Shown: positions 35,911-42,931 of the stretch, piece by piece
Layout of the letters: each line of letters begins with the position of its first letter
Position numbering within the stretch: the stretch's first letter is position 1
The notes under the pieces: generated by a model
The model's input: the letters and a program-made list of their open reading frames with translations, nothing else
Databases searched by the model: none
Told to the model about the DNA's origin: nothing
NCBI RefSeq assembly: GCF_036346105.1
Contig: NZ_CP107811.1
Coordinates: 2,362,501 to 2,426,500 of the forward strand
Direction of reading: 5' to 3'
Length of the DNA: 64,000 nt
Source: Streptomyces sp. NBC_00539
GTDB lineage: Bacteria; Actinomycetota; Actinomycetes; Streptomycetales; Streptomycetaceae
Program-made: the position numbers and the translations under genes

Positions 35911-36933
35911 ATGATCGAGCTTGAGGGCCTTACCAAACGATTCGGCGCCAAGACCGCGGTGGATAACCTCAGCTTCCAGGTCAGACCGGGGGTGGTGACG
36001 GGCTTCCTCGGCCCCAACGGGGCGGGGAAGTCCACCACCATGCGCATGATGCTCGACCTCGACAACCCGACCAGCGGCACGGTCCGGATCGACGGCAAGC
36101 ACTACCGGGACCTGCCGGAACCGCTGAAGCACATCGGAGCACTGCTGGACGCGAAGTCCATGCACGGCGGACGCAGCGCCTACAACAACCTGCTCTGCCT
36201 CGCCCAGTCGAACCGGATCCCCGAACGCCGGGTGACGGAGGTGCTGGATCTCGTAGGGCTGACACCCGTGGCGAGGAAGAAGTCGAAAGGATTTTCGCTC
36301 GGCATGGGGCAGCGGCTGGGAATCGCCGCAGCGCTGCTCGGTGATCCGGAGATCCTGATGTTCGACGAACCCGTCAATGGTCTGGACCCGGAGGGAATTC
36401 ACTGGATCCGCAATCTGATGAAGAGGCTGGCGTCAGAAGGCAGGACGATCTTCGTTTCCTCGCACTTGATGAGTGAAATGGCGTTGACCGCGGACCATTT
36501 GATCGTGATCGGGCAGGGCAGGCTGCTCGCCGACTTGTCGATGGCCGATTTCATCCACCAGAACTCGCGCAGCTACGTGCGCCTTCGCTCGCCGCAGCAG
36601 GAACGGCTCAAGGACGTCCTGCACGAGGCCGGCATCAACGCCGTCAGCGTCCCGGCCACCGGCACGCTGGAGATCGACGGCGTGGGGCCGGAACGGCTCG
36701 GCGAACTGGCCGCGCAGCACCAGATCGTGCTGCACGAACTCAGCCCCCAACGGGCCTCACTGGAAGAAGCGTTCATGCGTATGACGGCGGACTCCGTCGA
36801 GTACCACGCCCACGCGCCGGGGCGTCCCGGCGTCGCTCCCGCTCCCGGCACGGCGGTCGACAACCCGGCGCGCCCGGCCGACGTCCCGGCGTGGGGCGCC
36901 GGTTTCGACGCGACCCGCAAGGGCGGTGAGTGA
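35911..36933 (+). CDS. ABC transporter ATP-binding protein (drug/bacitracin-export type)
   Basis: 340 residues, leaderless start. Walker A GPNGAGKSTTMRMM, signature SLGMGQRLGIAAALL, Walker B EILMFDEPVNGLDPEG and switch His in VSSHLMSEM are intact. The C-terminal ~100 residues are an accessory domain ending in a Pro-rich tail. The closest resemblance is to single-NBD export systems (BcrA-like). It overlaps the permease gene by 4 bp. It is a paralogue of the ATPase at 37905. Bases ~36240-36560 use less GC-biased codons than the rest of the gene or its paralogue. Substrate unknown. Confidence 0.9.
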   Translation: MIELEGLTKRFGAKTAVDNLSFQVRPGVVTGFLGPNGAGKSTTMRMMLDLDNPTSGTVRIDGKHYRDLPEPLKHIGALLDAKSMHGGRSAYNNLLCLAQSNRIPERRVTEVLDLVGLTPVARKKSKGFSLGMGQRLGIAAALLGDPEILMFDEPVNGLDPEGIHWIRNLMKRLASEGRTIFVSSHLMSEMALTADHLIVIGQGRLLADLSMADFIHQNSRSYVRLRSPQQERLKDVLHEAGINAVSVPATGTLEIDGVGPERLGELAAQHQIVLHELSPQRASLEEAFMRMTADSVEYHAHAPGRPGVAPAPGTAVDNPARPADVPAWGAGFDATRKGGE

Positions 36934-37712
36934 CCGTGGCCTTCCCCGCCGTCCTCAACTCCGAGTGGACGAAGATCCGTACGGTCTCCTCCACGGTCTG
37001 GACCCTGGCCATCGCCGTCATCGCCACCGTCGGCTTCGGCGCCGGGTTCTGCGCCCTGATCAGTTCGGCGTTCGACAGCATGCCCGAGATCGAACGCGCC
37101 ACGTTCGACCCGACCCTGATGAGCTTCAGCGGGATGCAGTTCGGCCAGCTGGCGATGATCGTCTTCGGAGTGCTGGTGGTCAGCACCGAATACAGCACCG
37201 GCATGATCCGCTCCTCGCTGGCGGCCGTACCCGGCCGCGGGGGCTTCCTGCTGGGCAAGCTCACCGTGGCCACGGTGCTGGCCCTGCTGGTCGGGCTGCT
37301 GACCAGCTTCACGGCCTTCTTCGTCGGCCAGGCGATCCTGGGTGAGCACGGCATCGGCATCGGGCAGGAGCACGTCCTGCGGGCGGTGATCGGCGCCGGC
37401 GTGTACATGGCACTCCTCGCCCTGTTCTCGATGGGCGTGGCCACCATGCTGCGCAGCTCGGTCGCCTCGATCAGCATCCTGATCCCGTTCTTCCTGATCG
37501 TCTCGAACCTGCTCAGCGGCTTCGAAGCGACCCGGAAGTACGGCCAGTACCTGCCCGACAAGGCGGGTTCCAAGCTCATGCAGGTCGTGCCGGACGCCAT
37601 GGGCCGCGGCGAGGCCCCCTACGGCCCCTGGGGCGGCCTCGCCATCATGCTGGTGTGGGTGGCCGCGTCGGTGCTCGGCGGCTACGTCGTCCTCAGGAAG
37701 AGGGACGCCTGA
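36930..37712 (+). CDS. ABC-2 type permease
   Basis: 260 residues, GTG start overlapping the ATPase stop. After the lead LNSEWTKIRTVSSTVW, typical of this permease group, come about six hydrophobic helices (TLAIAVIATVGFGAGFCALI, MIVFGVLVVSTEYSTGMIRSSL region, TVATVLALLVGLLTSFTAFFVG and others). It ends in the short basic tail VVLRKRDA. It forms the membrane half of the transporter with the gene before it. Confidence 0.88.
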   Translation: MTVAFPAVLNSEWTKIRTVSSTVWTLAIAVIATVGFGAGFCALISSAFDSMPEIERATFDPTLMSFSGMQFGQLAMIVFGVLVVSTEYSTGMIRSSLAAVPGRGGFLLGKLTVATVLALLVGLLTSFTAFFVGQAILGEHGIGIGQEHVLRAVIGAGVYMALLALFSMGVATMLRSSVASISILIPFFLIVSNLLSGFEATRKYGQYLPDKAGSKLMQVVPDAMGRGEAPYGPWGGLAIMLVWVAASVLGGYVVLRKRDA

Positions 37713-37904
37713 CCCGTCCCCGGCGAAGGCCCGGGCCGGCGGGGAAGCCGGGGAGAGCCGGGGTCTCCGGGGAAACCCCGGGTCGGTCTCAGGGGCAGCT
37801 CAGGGATCCGGCCCGGGACGGAACCGTAGGCCACTCGATATCCTCTTAACCCTTACAGGGGCGAGAGCCGTCCCGGGCCTGCCGGCCTGTCGAGGGGCAC
37901 ATCC

Positions 37905-39020
37905 ATGATCGAGGCAGTCGGCCTGACCAAGCGCTTCGGCGCCAAGACCGCCGTCGACCAGCTGTCCTTCCAGGTCAGGCCTGGTCACGTCACCGGATTC
38001 CTCGGACCCAACGGGTCGGGGAAGTCCACCACCATGCGCATGATCCTCGGGCTCGACCGGCCCACCGCCGGTCATGTGACGATCAACGGGCAGCCCTTCC
38101 GGGAGCTCGCGAACGCACAGCGGCACGTCGGCGCCCTGCTCGACGCGAAAGCCATGCACGGCGGCCGCCGGGCCCGCACCCACCTGCTGTCCATCGCCCA
38201 GCTCTCGGGCATCCCGGAGAAGCGGGTGGACGAGGTGCTGGCGGTCGTCGGCCTCCAGGACGCCGCCCGGCAGCGTACGAAGGGGTTCTCCCTCGGCATG
38301 GGCCAGCGGCTCGGCATCGCCACCGCCCTCCTCGGCGACCCCCAGGTGCTGCTCTTCGACGAGCCCGTCAACGGTCTCGACCCCGAGGGCATCCTCTGGG
38401 TCCGCAACCTCATGCGCCAGCTCGCCGCCGAGGGCCGCACCGTCTTCGTCTCCTCGCACCTGATGAGCGAGATGGCCCTGACCGCGGACCACCTGATAGT
38501 GATCGGGCGGGGCCGGCTGCTGGCCGACATGAGCACCCAGGAGTTCATCACCCACAACTCGGCCGGATTCGCTCGGGTGCGCGTGGCCGGGACCGGCCCC
38601 GATGGCCGGGACGCGTTCTCGGAGATCCTCCGCAAGGACGGCGCCCGCGTCCTCCAGGAGCCGGACGGCGCCCTGCGGGTGACGGGCCTGGAGCTGCCCC
38701 GGATCTCCGACCTGGCGCACGAGGGCGGCCTGCGGCTGTGGGAGCTGTCCCCCCACCGGGCCTCGCTGGAGGAGGCGTACATGCGGATGACCCGGTCCTC
38801 CGTCGAGTACACCTCCACCGAAGACCCCCGGGCCCAGCTGTGGGAGACGGACCCGCTGGCCCTGCCCGAGTGGGAGGAGGGCCCGGCGGCCCCCGAAGTC
38901 CCGCAGACGGGCTTCTTCGCGCCCCCGCCGCCCGCCGCGGGCGGCCCGGGGTTCCTCATGCCCAGCGAGCCCGGCGAGCTCGCCGCCTCCGTACAGAACA
39001 ATCCCGAGGCTTCCAGATGA
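37905..39020 (+). CDS. ABC transporter ATP-binding protein, paralogue of the 35911 gene
   Basis: 371 residues; ATG 37905 with GAGGGG upstream. Walker A GPNGSGKSTTMRMI, signature SLGMGQRLGIATALL, Walker B QVLLFDEPVNGLDPEG and HLMSEM are intact. The first ~230 residues closely track the neighbouring ATPase. The C-terminal part diverges and ends in a Pro/Ala-rich stretch (FFAPPPPAAGGPGF) not needed for ATP hydrolysis. Overlaps the next permease by 4 bp (ATGA). A 192-bp GC-rich gap separates it from the first ABC pair, so it probably has its own promoter. Confidence 0.9.
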   Translation: MIEAVGLTKRFGAKTAVDQLSFQVRPGHVTGFLGPNGSGKSTTMRMILGLDRPTAGHVTINGQPFRELANAQRHVGALLDAKAMHGGRRARTHLLSIAQLSGIPEKRVDEVLAVVGLQDAARQRTKGFSLGMGQRLGIATALLGDPQVLLFDEPVNGLDPEGILWVRNLMRQLAAEGRTVFVSSHLMSEMALTADHLIVIGRGRLLADMSTQEFITHNSAGFARVRVAGTGPDGRDAFSEILRKDGARVLQEPDGALRVTGLELPRISDLAHEGGLRLWELSPHRASLEEAYMRMTRSSVEYTSTEDPRAQLWETDPLALPEWEEGPAAPEVPQTGFFAPPPPAAGGPGFLMPSEPGELAASVQNNPEASR

Positions 39021-39871
39021 GCAGCGCACAGACCGACCCGACGACCCCCGCTGCGGCGGCCTACCTCTCGCCCATGGAGAGCCGGCGCCCGCACCTGGGG
39101 CACGCGCTGGCCTCGGAGTGGACCAAGCTCGTCTCGGTCCGCTCCACCCTGTGGACGCTCGGCTCGCTCGTGGTGGTCGTCGTCGGCATCGGCGTGGTCT
39201 TCATCGCCCAGACCACCTCGCGCGACTACACCAACATCCCCTTCACCACGCCGGCCCTCATCGGCATGTTCGTCGGGCAGCTCGCGGTGATGGTGCTCGG
39301 GGTGCTCACGATCACCTCCGAGCACGGCACGGGCCTGGTGCGCACCACCTTCACCGCCGCGCCCGACCGGCACCGGGTCCTCACCGCCAAGTACCTGGTC
39401 TTCGGCCTCACCGCCTTCCTCGCCAGCGCCGGTTCCGTCTTCGTGGTCGGCACGGCGGCGGCCATCGCCCACAACGGCCCCGCCGCGGGGAGCCACTCGG
39501 CGGGCGAATGGGCCGGGGCGCTCGCGGGGAGCTTCTACGTCACCCTGCTGGGGCTGCTCGCGCTGGCCGTCGGGGCGCTGGTGCGGCACTCGGCGGGCGC
39601 GATCGCCGTGATGATCGGCGTGGTGACGCTGCCGCCGGTGGCCGGGGCCATGCTCAGCATCTGGGAGGCCTCGGCGCCGCTGGGGCGGCTGGTGCTCCAG
39701 CACAACGCGCCGGTCGCTCTGATGCAGCTGTTCGGGATGCCGTCGGGCACCACGCCCACCGGCTCCCCGCAGGCGATGCCCGACGACCTGACGCAGATGG
39801 CGCTGATGCTGCTGGTGACGGGCGCCGCCATGGCGGCCTCGTTCGTGGTGGTCGGCCGCCGGGACGTGTGA
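39017..39871 (+). CDS. ABC-2 type permease, paralogue of the 36930 gene
   Basis: 284 residues from ATG 39017; the open frame back to 38738 is a shadow of the ATPase gene. A ~35-residue cytoplasmic lead precedes LASEWTKLVSVRSTLWTLGS, aligned with the other permease. About six hydrophobic helices follow, and the end VVVGRRDV resembles VVLRKRDA of the paralogue. Together with the upstream ATPase it makes a complete exporter. Tandem duplication of the whole pair is the simplest history. Confidence 0.88.
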   Translation: MSSAQTDPTTPAAAAYLSPMESRRPHLGHALASEWTKLVSVRSTLWTLGSLVVVVVGIGVVFIAQTTSRDYTNIPFTTPALIGMFVGQLAVMVLGVLTITSEHGTGLVRTTFTAAPDRHRVLTAKYLVFGLTAFLASAGSVFVVGTAAAIAHNGPAAGSHSAGEWAGALAGSFYVTLLGLLALAVGALVRHSAGAIAVMIGVVTLPPVAGAMLSIWEASAPLGRLVLQHNAPVALMQLFGMPSGTTPTGSPQAMPDDLTQMALMLLVTGAAMAASFVVVGRRDV

Positions 39872-39947
39872 GGAGCCCCCGCCGGGCCTACGGCCCGGCG
39901 CCTGTCCGGACGATCTCCGGGGCCCGGGAAGACCGCCCGGTCGGGAC

Positions 39948-40301
39948 CTAGTACTTCGGCGCGTTCCTGGACCGCTGCACCCGTGAGGTGCGGCGGTCCT
40001 TCGCGTTCCAGCAGGCCTTGTGCCAGTGCCGGCGGTCGTCCACACCGCCGTACTCGGGCCAGGCCACCAGGTGCGGGGTGCCGGAGGGGATCTCCTGGTC
40101 GCAGCCGGGGCAGCGGTAGCGCTTGCCCGCCGCGCTCGCGCCGGCCACGTGCCGGACCTTCCACTCCTCGCCGAGGTACTCCTCGGTCTGCTCCAGACCG
40201 AACCGGTCCAGCCCTCCCGAACCGGACCCGGAACCGGACCCCGTACCCGAACGGTCGGCTGGATTCCCGCCGCCCCTGGGGCGGTTGTGGCGCGGTGACA
40301 C
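39948..40301 (-). CDS. Small conserved protein with CxxC-H-C zinc-like motif
   Basis: 117 residues from GTG 40299-40301, with GAGG 7 nt upstream. The N-terminal third is Gly/Ser/Arg-rich and disordered. The folded part has RYRCPGCDQEIPSGTPH followed by RRHWHKACW, giving a Cys-x2-Cys and His-x3-Cys set fit for one zinc ion. The C-terminus is basic (DRRTSRVQRSRNAPKY), which would suit nucleic-acid binding. I do not recognise a named family. It is convergent with the ABC operon. Confidence 0.72.
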   Translation of the reverse strand: MSPRHNRPRGGGNPADRSGTGSGSGSGSGGLDRFGLEQTEEYLGEEWKVRHVAGASAAGKRYRCPGCDQEIPSGTPHLVAWPEYGGVDDRRHWHKACWNAKDRRTSRVQRSRNAPKY

Positions 40302-40549
40302 GTATACCTCACGGATGGGCGGACGGCAGTGACTTTCTCCCAGACTACGCGCAGCGAGCCCGGGTACCCGCAGTGTGTCCGAGGACGGGGCTCGTTCACG
40401 GGCGCTGGCCTGACAATCCCAATAACTTTGGCGCCGGGCCGTGCCTTTGGCACGTGTCGGGCGTTGTTGCCATCAGACGTTGATGTCATGAACGGCGGAG
40501 AGCCGGTCCACCTGGGGAGGCCGCGTCAGCCGCGAGGAGGTTGAGCGCG

Positions 40550-41569
40550 ATGCGCGTAGGAGCGTTTGTAGTGGCGGCCCAGTTCCCGGGCCAGGGGCCG
40601 GGGGAAGCGCTGCACCGGGCGGTGCGGACCGCGGAGGTCGCCGAGGAGGCCGGGCTGGACGCGGTCTGGCTCGCCGAGCACCATTTCGTGCCGTACGGGG
40701 TCTGCCCCTCCGCCGTGACCCTGGCGGCCCTGCTGCTCGGGCGGACCCGGCGGCTGCGCGTGGGCACCGCCGTGAGCGTGCTGCCGAACTCGCACCCCGT
40801 GGCCGTGGGCGAGCAGGCGGCCCTGCTGCACCTGACCTCGGGCGGCCGCTTCACGCTCGGCGTGGGCCGGGGCGGCCCCTGGGTCGACCTGGAGGTGTTC
40901 GGCGGCGGCTTGGACGCCTACGAGACCGGTTTCCCGGAAGCCCTGGACCTGCTGCGGCGCTGGCTGACCGAGGCGCGCGTGGGAGCGGCGGGCGAGCGGT
41001 ACGGCTTCCGCGAGGTGGCCGTCGTACCGCGCCCCTCGGAGGCGCTCGACGGTGACGGGAAGGGGCCGGAAGTGATCGTCGCCTGCACCTCCCCGGCGTC
41101 GGTACGGCTGGCCGCGGAGCGGGGTCTGCCGATGCTGCTGGGCATGCACTGCGGGGACGAGGACAAGGCGGACATGGTCGCCCTGTGGCGGCGCACCGCA
41201 CTGGCGGCCGGGCACGCGCCGGAGGCCGCCCACGTGTCGGCCGGGGTCTGCCAGCTCGCCGACCGCACGGCGGACGCGCGGGAAACGCTGGTGAAGGCGA
41301 TGCCGGGCTGGCTGCGCCAGGGCCTGGACGCACACGTGACGGTGGACGGCCGGCAGCGCGCGATGCGGGACCCGGTGGCCTACACGGAGCTGCTGTGCCG
41401 GCTGCACCCCGTCGGCACCCCGAAGTTCGCGGCGGACCGGCTCGCCGCAACCTCCGAACGCACGGGGATCACGCGCTTCGCCCTGCTCGCGGAGGGTTCC
41501 GGCGACCTCGCCGCGACGGAGGAGAACGTACGGCGCATCGGCGCCGAGGTCCTGCCCCGCCTCGGCTGA
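40550..41569 (+). CDS. Luciferase-like (LLM class) flavin-dependent oxidoreductase
   Basis: 339 residues from ATG 40550, with GAGGAGG at 40534-40540; TTG 40541 abuts that site and is less likely. TIM-barrel monooxygenase-like enzyme using FMN or F420. VWLAEHHFVPYG, GTAVSVLPNSHPVAVGEQAALLHLTSGGRFTLGVGRG and LLGMHCGDEDKADMVALW are family features. The EHHF motif is of the bacterial luciferase type, but the substrate cannot be told. It is a single gene divergent from the zinc-like protein gene. Confidence 0.87.
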   Translation: MRVGAFVVAAQFPGQGPGEALHRAVRTAEVAEEAGLDAVWLAEHHFVPYGVCPSAVTLAALLLGRTRRLRVGTAVSVLPNSHPVAVGEQAALLHLTSGGRFTLGVGRGGPWVDLEVFGGGLDAYETGFPEALDLLRRWLTEARVGAAGERYGFREVAVVPRPSEALDGDGKGPEVIVACTSPASVRLAAERGLPMLLGMHCGDEDKADMVALWRRTALAAGHAPEAAHVSAGVCQLADRTADARETLVKAMPGWLRQGLDAHVTVDGRQRAMRDPVAYTELLCRLHPVGTPKFAADRLAATSERTGITRFALLAEGSGDLAATEENVRRIGAEVLPRLG

Positions 41570-41630
41570 GACCCGGCTGCCGCTCCGGTACCCGTCGCAC
41601 CTCCCGCGATCGGAGCGGCAGCTGAAAGTC

Positions 41631-42023
41631 CTAGCAGTCCCGCAGCTCCGGCGATTGGTTGAGCAGCTGGCCGCGGATCGAGGTGAACTTGGCGAGCCGG
41701 TCGTCCACCGCCGGGTCCAGCGGGAACACCGCTACCCGGTGGCAGTTCTGGAATGCCAGGCGCACCCCGAAGTGCCGCTGCAGGGCACCGCGTATCGCGT
41801 CACTCGCGAGCGCGCGCAGCAGCTGCCCGCGCGCCTGCTCGTCCGGCGGCGGCGTCTGGTTGTCGGCGAACTCTCCGCCTTCAACCTCCAGCTGGGCCAC
41901 CAGCGAGCTGACCATCTCCCATGCGTAAGGCAGGGAGGTCCGGACGCAGTCGACGAAAGCGGCTTCGTCGACCTCGCCTCGCTCGGCCTGTTCGAGTAGG
42001 GCCGGTGAGACGTCGAGCGACAT
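41631..42023 (-). CDS. SCO5389-type conserved protein of unknown function
   Basis: 130 residues from ATG 42021-42023 with GAGGAGA upstream; the frame beyond is not used. Mostly helical, acidic, without membrane segments or a catalytic motif I recognise. It contains SLPYAWEMVSSLVAQLEVEG and ALQRHFGVRLAFQNCHRVAVF, the latter with a Cys-His pair. The name follows the S. coelicolor locus style used for the family, from memory. It is divergent from nucS, a placement I believe is common in Streptomyces. Confidence 0.78.
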   Translation of the reverse strand: MSLDVSPALLEQAERGEVDEAAFVDCVRTSLPYAWEMVSSLVAQLEVEGGEFADNQTPPPDEQARGQLLRALASDAIRGALQRHFGVRLAFQNCHRVAVFPLDPAVDDRLAKFTSIRGQLLNQSPELRDC

Positions 42024-42229
42024 GGGTTCTCCTCTCGTGACCCCGGCCGTCTGGGTGTCCGGAGTCCTACGGGCAGGGAAGGCGGCCGCGACGCAGCGTG
42101 CACGCTCGACGACCACCCGCTCACCACGGTAGGCGCCCCCGGGTTGCCGCACCAGGAGAATGCGCATACAACGCGCCATCGACGAAGGGGGCTTTCACGG
42201 GCGAATCGCGTGGAGGCCCATCGGTCGAG

Positions 42230-42235
42230 TAGCGT
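42230..42235 (+). promoter_or_regulatory. -10 element of nucS
   Basis: TAGCGT ends 8 nt before the nucS ATG and no ribosome site is present, suggesting a leaderless transcript. Confidence 0.45.
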
Positions 42236-42243
42236 TGCCGTCC

Positions 42244-42915
42244 ATGCGTCTCGTCATTGCCCGCTGCTCCGTCGACTACGCGGGCCGGCTCACCGCCCAT
42301 CTGCCCTCCGCACCCCGTCTGATCCTCGTGAAGGCCGACGGCAGTGTCTCGATCCACGCGGACGACCGGGCGTACAAACCGCTCAACTGGATGTCTCCCC
42401 CGTGCACCCTCAAGGAGGGGACCGGCGCCGAAGAGGGTGTCTGGACCGTCGTCAACAAGGCGGGCGAGAAGCTCATCATCACCATGGAGGAAGTGCTGCA
42501 CGACTCCTCCCACGAGCTGGGCGTCGACCCGGGTCTGATCAAGGACGGCGTGGAAGCGCACCTCCAGGAGCTGCTCGCCGACCGCATCGACACGCTGGGC
42601 GACGGCTACACGCTGATCCGCCGCGAGTACATGACGGCGATCGGCCCCGTGGACATCCTGTGCCGTGACGCCTCGGGCGCGACCGTGGCCGTGGAGATCA
42701 AGCGGCGCGGCGAGATCGACGGCGTGGAACAGCTCACCCGGTACCTCGAACTCCTCAACCGCGACCCGCACCTCGCGCCGGTCCGCGGCGTCTTCGCCGC
42801 GCAGGAGATCAAGCCGCAGGCCCGCGTACTGGCGACGGACCGCGGCATGGACTGCGTGGTGCTGGACTACAACGCGATGCGCGGCATCGAGGACGACAAG
42901 CTCCGCCTCTTCTGA
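42244..42915 (+). CDS. nucS: Mismatch-specific endonuclease NucS/EndoMS
   Basis: 223 residues from ATG 42244. NucS replaces MutS/MutL in actinobacteria: it makes a double-strand cut at mismatches. The N-terminal DNA-binding domain ([16 protein letters not shown]) and C-terminal nuclease domain are present, with Asp137 in GPVDILCRD and Glu151/Lys153 in VAVEIKRRG. Gln161 follows in [11 protein letters not shown]. The extreme C-terminus DDKLRLF is the sliding-clamp-binding tail known for the family. All key positions are intact, so mismatch repair should be functional. Confidence 0.95.
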   Translation: MRLVIARCSVDYAGRLTAHLPSAPRLILVKADGSVSIHADDRAYKPLNWMSPPCTLKEGTGAEEGVWTVVNKAGEKLIITMEEVLHDSSHELGVDPGLIKDGVEAHLQELLADRIDTLGDGYTLIRREYMTAIGPVDILCRDASGATVAVEIKRRGEIDGVEQLTRYLELLNRDPHLAPVRGVFAAQEIKPQARVLATDRGMDCVVLDYNAMRGIEDDKLRLF

Positions 42916-42931
42916 GCCGCGGCCGGCGTCC

